NCBI GenBank assembly: GCA_963580285.1
Contig: OY757015.1
Coordinates: 132,564,029 to 132,628,028 of the forward strand
Direction: 5' to 3'
Source of the DNA: Lucinisca nassula
Taxonomy: Eukaryota > Mollusca > Bivalvia > Lucinida > Lucinidae
Length of the DNA stretch: 64,000 bases
Shown: positions 12,510 through 23,999 of the stretch, piece after piece
Layout of the letters: every line of letters begins with the position of its first letter
Numbering within the stretch: the first letter of the stretch is position 1
The notes under the pieces: model-generated
The model's input: the letters and a program-made list of their open reading frames with translations, nothing else
The model's database searches: none
Told to the model about the DNA's origin: nothing
Made by a program: the position numbers and the translations under genes

Positions 12510-12715
12510 CTGTTAAAAAGTTATGGATAGGACCAACACAGAGTCTGATGAAAACAAAAAGAATGGGACCACCATCCAGTCTGAAAAAAAAAAAAGAGTT
12601 AGGATAGGACACTCACAGAGTCTGGAAAAAAATAAATATGGTATCATCATAGAGTCTGAAAAAAGATTTGGATATGGCCAACATAGAGCCTTCAAAAAAG
12701 GTTAGCCAAATGGCC
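12510..12715 (+). repeat. Minisatellite, second block
   Basis: Same roughly 40-bp unit as 11555-12085 (ACCATC-AGTCTGAAAAAA...GGATAGGACC), separated from the first block by the inverted-repeat partner. Confidence 0.8.
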
Positions 12716-13139
12716 ATTTTGTGGGAAAGTAACTGTCATTTTGGCTTTCTGCTATTGATCTGATTATTACATATTTGTGTTGCTTTCCCTATGGTGTCTC
12801 TGATTGGAGCTGTGGGTTAATTGTGTCGATAACTGATCATTGCCTTCACTTGTATTTTGCATATAAGGGCCGTTTTGTTTGTGTCCTGTGGTGGTTGTAA
12901 AATGTCTCCCCGTACATGCATTTAATGCTTTTATTTTTCCAGCCCTCTGGGGTTACATTTACAATTGCTTTTCACCGTACAGTCGTTTCTTTCTGCCGAG
13001 TCCTCACCGGTGTTTTAAATCTGTGGTTGTTTGACTTTTGTGTTCTCGGTGATGTTGCACTGATGAGTTGGGAGGCCTTCATGCGGACTGAACAAATTAT
13101 TTGTCTAAATCGCGACAGAAGGAAGTACGAGGATTGCGA

Positions 13140-13475
13140 CAGCGTAAAATCGAGATAAGCCCCCCCCCCCCCCCCCCCCCCCCCCCAGTGAAATTCTTTT
13201 CACTGACCGTTCCAAGGCGGTTCTTCTGTCGCGGTTTATTTTTGTTATCATTTGTCTTTGAATGTGTGTATATCGCTTGTATCTTTTTGTTTTGGATAGC
13301 CAAAAGGCCATTTTTGTGGGAAAGTAACTGTCCTTTGGCTTTCCGCTATTGATGTTTCCATCAGGGTCAAGTTATTTCATGTTTGTCTTTCTTTCCCGTT
13401 GGTGTCGCTGATGGTAGCTGTGGATTAATTGTATCGATTCCTGATCATTGCCTTCACTTCTGTTTTAGGATCGGA
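13140..13475 (+). repeat. Inverted partner of 12090-12420 with poly-C tract
   Basis: Contains a poly-C run at 13160-13186, CAGTGAAATTCTTTTCACTGACCG, GATAGCCAAAAGGCCATTTTTG and a terminal TTAATTGTATCGATTCCTGATCATTGCC. It forms a spaced palindrome with 12090-12420. Confidence 0.85.
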
Positions 13476-13487
13476 CCATCAGAGTGT

Positions 13488-13685
13488 CTGATTTACACTC
13501 CTCTAAACCCCACTATATAGATAGAAAAAACTGGGGTTTACGGTGTTAAACATTATTTTCGTTATTCCTGCTCCAAGAACTCGTTAGAACCCCCTCAATG
13601 AGGCGGTTCTAAAGAGCACCCAAAGCCTATGTTTGGAGTATAAAATAAGCAAAATAGCACAACTTTTCATGATAAAAAATACTTT
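13488..13685 (+). mobile_element. HP-MITE copy
   Basis: Shows the AAAAACTGGGGTTTACGG block and CTCGTTAGAACCCCCTCAATGAGGCGGTTCTAAAGAGCACCCA, the conserved central hairpin in slightly decayed form. Confidence 0.7.
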
Positions 13686-13884
13686 TTTTACAGTGTGGAA
13701 GAATGCACTATATCAGAAGGATGTGTTGTCGTAATGAAATCTGAAAAAAATGTTTAGGATTGAACCAAAATTCATAGAAAATAAACGTTATAAGGCGATG
13801 ATCAGGAATAGATACAATTACCTCACACCTCCCATCGATGACTCATAAGGGAAAGAAACACCGACATAAAACAACTTCCCCGTA

Positions 13885-14115
13885 ATTAACCCATTTAGTA
13901 CCAGATACCCCAAAACGGGTAGCCTGGCAAACAGTGCAGGCCCAGATCAGACGCCGCAGAAAGCGGCGTCTGATCAGGGCCTACACTGTTTGCAAAATGT
14001 TCAGCCATTTTCCTAATAAATTTTGAAGAAAACACAACCCGACACCCCTAAATTTTGAACTGGACTCTTGCTATATATAAGGAGGAAGATTCCATTTGGT
14101 ACAAAAAGGGTTACA
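13885..14115 (-). mobile_element. M2 MITE, full copy
   Basis: Reverse orientation copy of the 63513-63737 element. It includes a perfect GATCAGACGCCGC-GAAA-GCGGCGTCTGATC palindrome (about 13951-13980) flanked by the inverted pair GCAAACAGTGCAGGCCC / GGGCCTACACTGTTTGC. Confidence 0.85.
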
Positions 14116-14203
14116 AGATGACGAGCGGAAAAGCAAAAGAACAGGTTTTTTGCCTCAAAATAACCAAAACGGCAAGCCAAACTACAATGATAGCAGTGCA
14201 AAC

Positions 14204-14565
14204 CATCACGAAAACACATCTATATAATTTCGACCCCCTTGAACCCCACTTTTATATAATAAAACTGGGGTTTGCAGGGGTAAACCTTATTTTTTCTTAT
14301 TTCTGCTCTAAAAAATAGATTGTGGGTACTCGTTAGAACCGCCTCGATGAGGCACCGCGTCGATGAGGCGGTTTTATCTTATTTCTGCTTTAAAATATAG
14401 ATTGTGGGTGCTCGTTAAAACCGCCTCGATGAGGCGGCTCTAACGAGTACCTACAATCTATATTTTCTGCAGAAATAAGGAAAATATCACAATTTTTCAT
14501 CTTAAATTCTTGTGTTTTGGGTGTTGAAATTTGCAATGTATTTGTATAGGCGTGTTTTCGTAATG
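14204..14565 (+). mobile_element. HP-MITE subfamily A, near full length
   Basis: Termini ATCACGAAAACACATCTATATAAT and GTATAGGCGTGTTTTCGTAATG are inverted repeats. The interior contains GACCCCCTTGAACCCCACTTTTATATA, then the hairpin GTGGGTGCTCGTTA...CGATGAGG...TAACGAGTACCTACA, duplicated once here. No ORF. Confidence 0.85.
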
Positions 14566-14622
14566 CAATGCAGAGGCAAACAAAGACAATTTTAATAAAC
14601 TACAACAGAAGCACCTGCTTGG

Positions 14623-14904
14623 TATTACGATAACACACCTATAGGACATAGTGCATTTTTTTCACGTCGCCAATATGGTTACTTTTCTGATGAAAATCAG
14701 TGATATTTTTCTTATTTATACTCAAAACATAGGTCGTGGGTGCTCGTTAGAACCGACTCAATGAGGCGGTTCTAACGAGTACCCACAACCTATGTATTGG
14801 AGCAGAAATAAAGAAAATAATGTATACCCCCGTAAACGCCAGTTTTCTCTATATAAAGTGGGGTTTAAGGGGGGTCTTCATTTCATGGACTTGTTAGCGT
14901 GATG
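14623..14904 (+). mobile_element. HP-MITE subfamily B
   Basis: Starts TATTACGATAACACACC, continues with TCACGTCGCCAATATGGTTACTTTTCTGATGAAAATC, has the central hairpin (GTGGGTGCTCGTTAGAACC / GGTTCTAACGAGTACCCAC) and ends GGACTTGTTAGCGTGATG. Its ends differ from subfamily A although the hairpin is shared. Confidence 0.8.
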
Positions 14905-15141
14905 GTATTACGCCAAACGACATAGTGCATTTTTTTCACATCTCCAAAATGGTTACTTTTCTGATGAATATCTGTGATATTGTTCTTATATATACTGCAA
15001 ACATAGATTGTGGGTGCTCGCACAATCTATATTTCGAGCAGAAATTAGAAAAATAAGGTTTACCCCTGTCAACCCCAGTTTTACTATATAAAAGTAGGGT
15101 TCGAGGGTGTCAAAATTGTATAGGCTTGCTCTCGTGATGGC
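14905..15141 (+). mobile_element. HP-MITE, chimeric B/A copy
   Basis: The left half is subfamily B (CGACATAGTGCATTTTTTTCACATCTCC). The right half matches the inverted A end (GGTTTACCCCTGTCAACCCC...TTGTATAGGCTTGCTCTCGTGATGG). The central hairpin has collapsed to a short remnant. Confidence 0.7.
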
Positions 15142-15181
15142 AGGGTCTGAAGAAAAAAAAAAAGATTTAGGATGGGACGAT

Positions 15182-16268
15182 TCTAGTAATGTTTTCCACT
15201 GCAAAAAGGGATGACAACCAACCACATAACATCTATGCTATATCAAGTATTTTTGTATCAATTTCCTGAACAAGTCAGAAAAATCTACCGGTTCCTTGTA
15301 TTCTTTTGAGTTTATGAACTATATCTACAAAACAATTCAGGTTACAACAGTCCTTTTTTAAAGATACAATACCGGGCATATAAATTAAGTTGCAGCGAAG
15401 ATTGGAAAATTTTGAAAAAAAAATAATTAAGCCTGTTTTAGAAATGTTAACTTTCTGCTAAAAACTGTTTTGGACTAACTAACTACAAGGCGAAGATCGC
15501 AAAATGCTGAAAAAAAAATCATAGTTTATTACTGTTAACCCAATTTTATAAGAGTTTTACTTTCTGCTAAAATCTGATGCACTAATTGATTACAAGCTCT
15601 AGTAAAACTGATAAATTGTGGCATATATACCATATAAGGCAAACATTTTTTGTATAAGCAGGACACTTCTATTTTACATTTTTAGTTGAACTTTTAAAAA
15701 TCTTAAGACATTTCAAATAGCGTTATCAAAAACCCAATGATATAATTAGAGCCATATAAGGTAACTTTTTACTTACCACAAATTTGCTGTCCATGATTTA
15801 AGGATTGTAGAGTTGCAACTGAAGATCTTGTTCTCTTCTATAATCGACGACGTTTGACGTCAGATGTCAGTGAATTAATCATTTAAATACATTTGAACCA
15901 TGTCACAAGACCATGGCCATGTCACAAGACAATGGCCCTGTCCTCAAATACACAATTTTGAGATCTTAGACATACGGTACAATTTTTCATGCGTGTCTAT
16001 GGAATAAAAAGCTAAAAGGTTGCCTTTGGAAACAAAGAACACATAAAAGAACGAAGACATATGTCGGCCTGTTTTTTCTGAGCATGTCAAATCAATGTTT
16101 TCCCGAGTTAAACATGTATCAGTGGACACTTATTCAGCAGTATCTGTAGATCAATTCATACTGCCTACGTGTACAAAAAATAAAAAGAGAAACGACCAGG
16201 AACTGATACAATCAGATCCGAAATGTTTTCTGCAATATCGCTTGGGAAAGAAGTGGATACTATAATGC
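15182..16268. other. No recognisable gene
   Basis: AT-rich sequence with short repeated phrases (TTTTAGAAATGTTAACTTTCTGCTAAAA...) but no confident family or gene. Confidence 0.45.
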
Positions 16269-16402
16269 TATTAATCAAATAATTTCGTATTGGCCCAGTT
16301 ACAGGCCCGAGGTCTGCTGTATTGGCACGAGGCCGAAGGCCGAGGCCAATACAGCTGACCGAGGACCTGTAACTTGGCCAATACGAAATTACTTGATTAA
16401 TG
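16269..16402. repeat. Long palindrome (fold-back element)
   Basis: ATTAATCAAATAATTTCGTATTGGCC...ACAGGCCCGAGG on the left is mirrored by CCGAGGACCTGTAA...GGCCAATACGAAATTACTTGATTAAT on the right, with CGAGGCCGAAGGCCGAGG at the tip. The arms are about 60 bp with few mismatches. Confidence 0.9.
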
Positions 16403-16498
16403 ACAATTTTATTAATTGACGCAATTAGAAACATGATTTATGATTTTTGAATATTGGTTTACTTGATGTAATACAGGATAATCAATTAATAAAAAGCG

Positions 16499-16640
16499 TG
16501 ACAACAGTTAACAAAATGGACAACAGGCAAACCGAGTCAGCTGTTCTTTCCCAAACAAGTGGTGAATCAGACTATCCGAACCTAACTGAAAAGGAGCAAT
16601 GTACATAAAATGGGAAAGAATCAGAATCACCAACATGGCA
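16499..16640 (+). repeat. Dispersed repeat, copy 1
   Basis: GACAACAG-TAAC...GGACAACAGGCAAACCGAGTCAGC...AAAGGAGCAATGTACATAA...GGGAAAGAATCAGAATCACCAACA recurs at 17862-18000 in the same orientation, with the AAAGAATCAGAATCA phrase repeated further at 18053-18120. Confidence 0.8.
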
Positions 16641-16912
16641 AACATAAACCCAGGGTTTTCCCTTTGGGTTTCATACCATGAGACATTTGCTAGTGGCATC
16701 AATGTCAGGAGACAGTTGGATCATTTTAGGGGACATTTATTTTGAACATGACGGAAAAATTCCAAGGTTCTGAAGGAGATCTGTGTCTCCCTCAGACAAA
16801 TTTTAGGGCACATTTAAACTTTAATATTAGAGGCCAAATCTCGCTTTTTGAGTGGCAAGGAAAATCCTTGTACAATCTGATACGAGTTTCATCATGCCTA
16901 GCAAGTTCTTAC

Positions 16913-17281
16913 CATTACGATAACACACATAGTGGATTTTGTCACACTCCAAAATGGCTACTTTTCTGATGAAAATCGGTGATATGTTCTTATTTCCGCT
17001 CCAAGATATAGGTTGTGGGTACTCGTTAGAACCGCCTCTATGCTCCAATATATAGGCTGTGGGTACTAGTTAGAACCGCCTCATTGAGGCGGTTCTAATG
17101 ATTACCCACAGGTGCTTTAAGACATAGGTTGTGGGTACTCGTTAGAACCTCTAACGAGTACCCACAACCTATGTTTTGGAGCAGAAATAAGAAATATAAA
17201 GTATACCCCCGTAAACCCAAGTTTTCTCGATATAAAGCGGGGTTTCGGGGATGTTAATTTCACAGACTGGTTCACGTGATG
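16913..17281 (+). mobile_element. HP-MITE subfamily B with duplicated hairpins
   Basis: Starts CATTACGATAACACAC, ends CACAGACTGGTTCACGTGATG. The centre contains three successive hairpin units around GTGGGTACTCGTTAGAACC, showing that the hairpin itself expands. Confidence 0.8.
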
Positions 17282-17613
17282 CCGTGCACAGGCTCATAGA
17301 GAGCCAGTTATATAGACATGATCCTTTACAGCTTGTCTTAACCTTTTTCTTGGCCTTCCTCTCATGACCAGGAAGGCTCTGCTGAGAGGATGAAAGCCTA
17401 AGAACAAATGCTTAGTCTGGGCAGAATCTTTACTGTTAGTATATAATTGCGCTTATCAGAAAATATGGTGTGACGCATCCAGTTAACTCTCACGTGTACA
17501 AATCAATGGCGTTTGCATTGCTCAGGCCATAGAATAGGTGTTAGATTTCATTATTTCTATGTATATGTAAGTAATTACAATGATAGAACTTTCGTGTAGA
17601 TTGATCATGAAAT

Positions 17614-17806
17614 CTTTTCTACGGTCATTCTCTCCCTTCCGCTGATTCAAGAAGGGCAGTTGTCAGTTTCTGGCGAGATAATGTGCACTGTACTGGTTAA
17701 CCGCTTACGTATAAGCCTGCCAAGGAAAAGTGTGGATAGGTAAACTGACCGGCTCAAAAATGACATAAATTTTGGTGACTGGGCAGTTAAACTCAAATAC
17801 AAATCA
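17614..17806 (+). mobile_element. SINE-B, 5' truncated
   Basis: Matches the 3' two thirds of 62706-62988: CTACGGTCATTCTCTCCCTTCCGCTGATTCAAGAAGG, TTAACCGCTTACGTATAAGCCTGCC, ACTGACCGGCTCAAAAATG and GACTGGGCAGTTAAACTCAAATACAAA. The tRNA-like head is lost. Confidence 0.85.
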
Positions 17807-17861
17807 GATTCCAAATTCTTCTCACAAGATCACTATGGAAAGAAGTCGAAGCATGGAGTGA

Positions 17862-18000
17862 CGACAGTAAATAAAAAGGACAACAGGTAAACCGAGTCAG
17901 CAGCTCTTTCTCAAACAGGTGGTGACTTAAAACATTCAAACGTTACTAAAAAAAGGAGCAATGTACATAATGGGGGAAATAATCAGAATCACCAACAAGA
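17862..18000 (+). repeat. Dispersed repeat, copy 2
   Basis: Second copy of the repeat at 16499-16640, lying directly after the SINE-B fragment. Confidence 0.8.
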
Positions 18001-18120
18001 CAAGCATTAAACTGGAAGGACAAACGAAATTAAAAACGAACAACCGAAAAAGGGAAAGAATCAGAATCATCAACCTAATAACATACATGTATATGCTTAG
18101 GGAAAGAATCAGAACCACCA

Positions 18121-19550
18121 ACACAAAACAGGTTTTCTAACTCATCAGTAAATCAACTCGGTAAACAAAGACATCACAATTAAAGCCAAGTTGACACAAG
18201 GATTAGGACTCGACAGTAAAACGCGCTGAGCCAAAGGAACACTGGAGCAAAAGAAAAGCAACAGTTGAACCCCGTTGGACCAAGCAACAGACATAAAAGA
18301 CGTCCCGGGTCCGATCAACTAATAAATAGCTTTACCTCAAAGCCATCTTTAAGCCAAGGCCATCATGGAGTCTGAACCCCGGATTCACCGGCGTGCAATT
18401 AAAGAGGAAAGCATCATGTCTGACCGTGATTGGGTCCAACAAAATGCATGCAGACTGTTGAATAGAATTTATATTATATCCAATGCGTTTATAACGTTTT
18501 ATAATATTCTGAAATTGTTCCGAAAAATTAGGTTTGCGTTAATATTTTCTTACTTTATATACCCTGTCATAAAAAAATTCAGGCTGTGACATACCCTGCA
18601 GCAAACGTCTATTTAATCCAACCTTTAATTTAGAAATTAATTGATAGTGTCGGCGATATTACTTAGAAAATGCTTTCCGAAGTTTATGATATAGATATCC
18701 CTGATGTAGTAGTTTAGCAATTAAACTTTTATTAAGAGTGTTAAAATCAGCGACATGACTTGACACTCTTGCGAAGCGAATAAGCTGCAAAATATTACCT
18801 CAGTAAAATGGCGAACGAGGAACATCACCATCTAAAAATGGGAAGTTAACTATATTAAAATCAAAATCATCGCGCTTATCATTATTTTTGTTAAAACAAA
18901 ATCATTTCAAATGTGCAAATGCAAATCCAAAAAACGGGGCTTCGATATCAGAATTATTGGCTTTGTTTAACTGCAGCTCAGATGGATGAATTTGACTGAC
19001 CATTCCTTCAAAGTTATTTTCCCCAAAACTTTTTCATGGACATATTTGAAGATACTATTCGGAGGATAGTCGTTTAACCCGATGCGGATTATATTTTATA
19101 TTATGTTTTGCTTGAAGGTGTGTTATTTTTAGGCTACTTCATATCTGAGGTCGGTGGCAAAAAGAATAAGAAATATGTGACAAGTGTAATTTTAATGAAG
19201 CTTTATTTTTGTTTATGCAAATTTACTGGTACAGTCTACATTTCCTAACGGCATTTAATTAAAGTTTCGAAATTTCAGAATTTGTCTGAATGAAAAATAA
19301 AATGCCTTTAGGCAAGTTTGAAAATTTATTTGATACTTAGCAGTGAAATCAATGCATATATGAAACCAAATAAAAGTGATCGCGAAAATATTTTAACAGT
19401 GTGAAAAATAGCCCACCATGTTATTTTCACAGTAGCAGACGAGACTACTTTTTTTGGTTTGTTAAAAGGCATTTTACTCTTTTTTTCGATAAATACAAAT
19501 ATTTCCTCGAATGTGTTCAGTTACAGTACATCGCTTAAGTCACGTACAGT
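18121..19550. other. No recognisable gene
   Basis: AT-rich. One stray minisatellite unit (ATCATGGAGTCTGAA) lies at 18362-18376. A frame at 18365-18589 opens on that unit and shows no family resemblance. Confidence 0.45.
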
Positions 19551-19620
19551 CGACTCTCGTTATCTCGAACCTCACGGAACCGAATAAAAAAGTTCGAGTT
19601 ATCCGTAGTACGAGATAACC
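19549..19620 (+). mobile_element. pogo/Tigger-like terminal sequence
   Basis: CAGTCGACTCTCGTTATCTCGAACC is typical of pogo/Tigger-type transposon ends, with an inner inverted ACGAGATAACCG nearby. The opposite terminus was not identified, so this is a solo end or a very short MITE. Confidence 0.5.
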
Positions 19621-19885
19621 GAATTGTGACGTCACATGTATGTCAGAACACATTGTTTGCCGTGATATGCTTGGTATTCTTGGTAATTCTTACATGAACG
19701 GTTTACTGAGTTTTTGAAACTTGTTTATGAAAGTACTGGAGCTCGTCACAGTATAGCGTTTATGAACAAATTAATAAATAAATAAAACTGATATGTTTCT
19801 CACGTCTTTTGTTGTATTTTAAATTCCTACAAATCAGGGTTTCCAAATTCGCTAAATATAGTTAGATACTAAACAGACATGGAAC

Positions 19886-20140
19886 GTGATAGCTCAGTGG
19901 TTAGTGCACTTGCCTCTGATGCTAGAGGTCCCGGGTTCGATCCCCGGCAGCGGCGATAAAATTTCGGTGTCCGAACACGCTTCATTGGCATCATTTGCAG
20001 GGATGAATGTCATAAAGTGCAACGTTCTTCGGATCGGGACGTTAACTGGAGGCCCCCTGTGCAGGGAGAACCATCCCCTGTGCAGGTTAAAGATCCCTAC
20101 CGTAATTACATGATTACTGTGTAGGCTTTCATCCTGCAAA
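19886..20140 (+). mobile_element. tRNA-derived SINE (SINE-E)
   Basis: The head has box A TAGCTCAGTGGTTAGTGC and box B GGTTCGATCCC. The body has TTCTTCGGATCGGGACGTTAACTGGAGGCCCC...GTGTGCAGGTTAAAGATCCC, typical of metazoan SINE central domains. The head is better conserved than the other tRNA-like sequences here but continues directly into the SINE body, so it is not called a tRNA gene. Confidence 0.8.
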
Positions 20141-20398
20141 ACCTGGGCCCAGGATTACAATGCGTACTTAAATTTTAAGTACCTACTTAAACTAAGTATT
20201 TACTTAACTGGCGTATAAAGTGAACTACAAAGAAATTCGTTCGTTTAAGTCGATACTTAACCAACGAAAATACTTAAATATTTAAGGTAACCCAGGTAGG
20301 TACCTTAACTTTTAAGATTTGACCTTGATACCTAGTTGTATATGTCAATAACGGCAAACCTTAGGGCTTTTATTTGTTCGAGATCGTCAGTTATGCTC

Positions 20399-20470
20399 GG
20401 TAGTTCAAACGGTAGAGTGTTTTTTTATTGATATGCGAGAGGTCCTGGGTTCGAGTCCCGTTCGGGCCAT
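20399..20470 (+). repeat. tRNA-like sequence followed by a T run
   Basis: TAGTTCAAACGGTAGAGTG (box A-like) and GGGTTCGAGTCCCGTTCGGGCC (good box B and T arm), followed by T8. The anticodon arm contains a T7 run and does not fold well, so it is more likely a SINE head or tRNA pseudogene than a tRNA. Confidence 0.5.
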
Positions 20471-20774
20471 TTTTTTTCCTCCCTGTGGGACAAGTCTACT
20501 TGCCATATAGGTACTGGGATGTATTTCTCCCTTGATGTGTCAGTGTGCGACGAACAGAGCTGTGTAAAAACTTCCTATTATATAATACTGTTTATCATAT
20601 GACGTTATTGATAAGCAGTGGATAATGTCGTGTAATAAAAATTGTATGACCACACGTGTAATAACAATTTGGCGGGATTACGTAACGTCATGACGACGTC
20701 CATGTCAACCATGCATTTTCTGTGAAGAAAAGTGACACATTTGATGGCGATAAAATTTAATTTTAAGGGGCCAT

Positions 20775-20885
20775 ATGATAACCAGAATCTTACACTCGTG
20801 GTCACTTCATATGAATTTTATGAAACTCGCCAAAGGCTCGTTTAATAAATTTCATATGAAATGACCACTCGTGTAAGACCCTCTA
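20775..20885. repeat. Fold-back palindrome
   Basis: AATCTTACACTCGTGGTCACTTCATATGAA...TTATGAAACTCGCC is mirrored by GGCTCGTTTAATAAATTTCATATGAAATGACCACTCGTGTAAGA. A half copy lies near 22090-22145. Confidence 0.85.
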
Positions 20886-20990
20886 TATAATACTGGTCAC
20901 AGGGCAATAATTAATTGTTTGGTGCGGGAAGGTTATTATACGTGAGAGGGGATCCTAAATGACTTGGTTGTTTTTGTCAGGGTAGGTGTA

Positions 20991-21090
<100 letters not shown>

Positions 21091-21228
21091 GAGGGGGGTG
21101 GAGAATCGTCGCATATCACTTTTGTCTGTTAGTTAAAAACTGATCCTGTGGCACATCGGGTCCATGTTCCTACGCGTATGCCCTGCTAGTTTTACGCATA
21201 CACTGTTCACAACGTTCATATGCCGTCT

Positions 21229-21532
21229 ACGGCCCCCGCCCATCGGGGCTTGAAGAAATAGATGGGCTGCATAATGCTTCCACGCAGAGCTGAAACCGAC
21301 CCGCACACGAGTACTGGTAAACCACTTAGAGGATCTAAGCCTACCCAGGCAAAGCTGTGCAAATCGGACCATCCATGCTTATAAACACTATTGGTTTCAT
21401 TGGGCGGCAGGGCTTGAGCTGTCATTTCATCTCAATGTCGGGAAAAAGTCCCACAAAATTGGAAGCAACGTCTCCAAAATGACCTTTACAGTGTTGACGG
21501 TGACGTTAAACCTCAAATCAAACAAACATATG
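21229..21532 (+). mobile_element. SINE-A, near full length
   Basis: Starts GGCCCCCGCCCATCGGGGCTTGAAGAAAT, contains GAGTACTGGTAAACCACTTAGAGGATCTAAGCC and GGAAGCAACGTCTCCAAAATGACC, and ends GACGTTAAACCTCAAATCAAACAAACA. The (CAAA)n-like tail gives the orientation. A perfect 9-bp duplication around the 29398 copy shows the family is mobile. Confidence 0.9.
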
Positions 21533-22185
21533 CCGTCTTTATATTCATTGTCATGAAATAGTATGACGCCAAGTGCATTTATGAAATGACTTGTTTTTCT
21601 GCTGTTCGTGAAAGTATAAACGAACAGGGTCGCCTGCAAAGTAAATGAACTCTGAAGGGATTCATATAAACTTTGCTAGCGACCCGCTGTCGTTCATACC
21701 TTCATGAACATCGAAAAAAAATATTTCTTATATTTACATTCTTGTTTCCTCATCACTCGGCGAAAAAAAATCTTATAAGGCAACCTGTTAAAGCTGAAAA
21801 ACATTTACACGCTGTTTTTTTTTTTCTACAAAAGCGGAACAGCAGTGTCGTCGTCAACGCCCATTGAGATTATAGAGAACCATGCGACACTTGACGTCAT
21901 TGAAAAACACGTGATTCGATGATGCGTTCATGGAAGGATGAACAGGCGTATAGGTTTATAATAGGTTTTACACTTGAAATGTAAATATTAACTTTTTTGG
22001 CGTGAACAACTCTAACTTATGTCAACGATGTACATTTGTTGGGCAAATGGTCAAGGTAAAGGCAATAAAATCCTATTTAAAATCCAATTCGAAGGCCCGT
22101 TTCGTAACTTTCATATGAAAGGACCATTTTGTGTAAGATTCTCGATATCAAAATTAATGAAATACAAAGAAGTTTTTTTATTGAT

Positions 22186-22400
22186 TGATTGATTGATTGA
22201 TTGATTTGAGATTTAACGTCCTCGCAACACTATTTAGGTTTGATTTTGGAAGTGTTGATTCCAATTTTGTCGGACTGTTACTCGACATTGAGATGAAATT
22301 ACATCTCAAGCCCTGTCGCCCAATGAAACCAACAAGATTTATATGCATCGACGCCCCAACTTGCACCACTTTGCCTTGGCAGGCTTAGACCTTCTAAGCG
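22186..22400 (-). mobile_element. SINE-A, 5' truncated
   Basis: Tail (TTGA)n then TTTGAGATTTAACGTCC, CATTGAGATGAAATTACATCTCAAGCCCTGTCGCCCAATGAAACC and CTTCTAAGCGGTTAC. The 5' third is missing. Confidence 0.85.
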
Positions 22401-22727
22401 GTTACTGGAGGTCGCGTGTGGTCGTTGCATGTGTACTGGTTGGGTGAGGCGAAGGTGACGTGTATCTTGCGTCACTGGGGCGTCCAGCTGATATTGACAA
22501 GGCCTGCTTTCCTAGCAGCAGGTAATGGTAAAGGGGAATGTTGTTATTCCTTCTTTTTATGCACAACCATTCATTTGCCTCTTCTCCCTGCCTGGAAATG
22601 CTCAATAAAAATGAGTTTGAGGCGTTCCACCTCCCTTTGTAAGCTCGTGCATGTGAGTAATTAAGTGTGTTTGTGAGTGAGCGCTTTATGTCTCACCTCA
22701 CTCATAAAAAGACGGGGAAATCCAAGA

Positions 22728-22930
22728 TCGAATGTACAGTGGCGATTTAGTTTTTGTTGTCCACGGAAACGGATGCAAAACTCTTTTCAACGATTTGAAA
22801 ACGCAGCGTTTAGACCACGCTTAAACGATCGTTTACATTTTCAGCCAATCAGATCGTCGTTTCTGAAACGTTTCAAGCGTTTCGTATATCAACCAATCAC
22901 ATTAGCGTTCGGAAAACGCTGTCATGGAAA
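22728..22930 (-). repeat. Repeat related to the Polinton target sequence
   Basis: ATCGAATGTACAGTGGCGAT...GTTTTC-ACGATTTGAAAACG...CCAATCA...GAAACGTTTCAAGCG resembles, on the opposite strand, 51476-51665 just outside the Polinton's right end (GTACAGTGGCGATAACG, CCAATCAGA, AACG-rich runs). Confidence 0.55.
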
Positions 22931-22995
22931 CCGTTTCTGGTTTCATATGTTCTTTTTCGTTCACCAATACAAATCCCGCAGACTCACTTTAATTA

Positions 22996-23080
22996 TAATA
23001 ATAATAATGATAAAAATAATAATGAATAAATATAATAATAATAATATTTATTATTATTATTATTATTATTTATTATTATT
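22996..23080 (+). repeat. AAT/ATT-rich microsatellite
   Basis: Imperfect (ATA)n followed by (ATT)n, so the tract is itself self-complementary. Confidence 0.9.
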
Positions 23081-23212
23081 ATTACTTTGATTATTTTTAT
23101 TATGAAACAGAAAAAAGATAAAAAATAATAGCGAAATGATTTTAAAGTGAAGAGGATCTCCTGCAATAAACATGAAATTGTGTTTGACAGAAATAAAATG
23201 TTTCCGGATTCT

Positions 23213-23280
23213 GTAGCTCAGTCGGATGCGCGTTTAACTGTTGATCCAGATTCGCGGGTCCAATGTTTGCCGGTGAAAAG
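23213..23280 (+). repeat. tRNA-like sequence related to the 26.0-26.7 kb array
   Basis: GGATTCTGTAGCTCAGTCGGATGCGCGT...GATCCAGATTCGCGGGTCC...TTTGCCGG matches the minus-strand unit of the tandem array at 25995-26668. Confidence 0.6.
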
Positions 23281-23540
23281 CAAACTACATAAGAACCTTT
23301 CATACATGGACAAAACATTAACCGAGAAGACTCTGTTTTCTATAGTTTTTGAATGCTTTTTGTGAGGGAATTTATTGTTCTCACCCATTACGTACGGCCG
23401 CTATATTTTAGGAAAAAACCCCCCCAAAAACAAACATATTTATACAATGAATTTGACATTTAACATGATTTTTCAGTATATGTGATCTCAATAATTATCC
23501 GTCATCAAATTAACATTCGATGACAGATATCTTCTTCAAT

Positions 23541-23808
23541 CATCACGAAAACTCGCCTTTATAAATTTTACTCTTTTGTATTGAAAAACTTGGCTTGACA
23601 GGGTTAATTATTTTACATTATTTCTACTCAAATATAGACTGTGGGTAAACTTTAAACCCGCATCGCCAAGGCGGTTCTAACGAGTACCCACAAGCTATGT
23701 TTTGAGTACAAATTTGGACAAAAATATCAGGACTTTTATCCCAAAACTTACAATTTTGTTGTAGAGTAGAAGTTTACAATTTATTTGATTAGGCTTGTTT
23801 TCGTAATG
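23541..23808 (+). mobile_element. HP-MITE subfamily A
   Basis: Ends CATCACGAAAACTCGCC and GGCTTGTTTTCGTAATG are inverted. The hairpin is moderately decayed around GGCGGTTCTAACGAGTACCCACAAGCTATG. Confidence 0.75.
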
Positions 23809-23999
23809 GAACAAAAATAAATTGTATTTGAACTGTCAGAATCAGACACACGTTATTTTTTTTTTCTTTTTTTATATTTCGGCGGTGAAAATATTTCATT
23901 TATAATTTTACTAAGCCGCGAAATCAATTTATATCTGAAACAAATAAAAACCATCGCTTCACCTCAGTACAAAAACACGCACTTTCGTATTTTAAAAAC

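Noticed and set aside
12078..13352. Glycine- and proline-rich frames
   Set aside because: Artefacts of poly-G/poly-C runs in an inverted dispersed repeat.
19886..19960. Functional tRNA gene
   Set aside because: Good box A and box B, but it is the head of a SINE with a known-type body, and the acceptor arm does not close properly.
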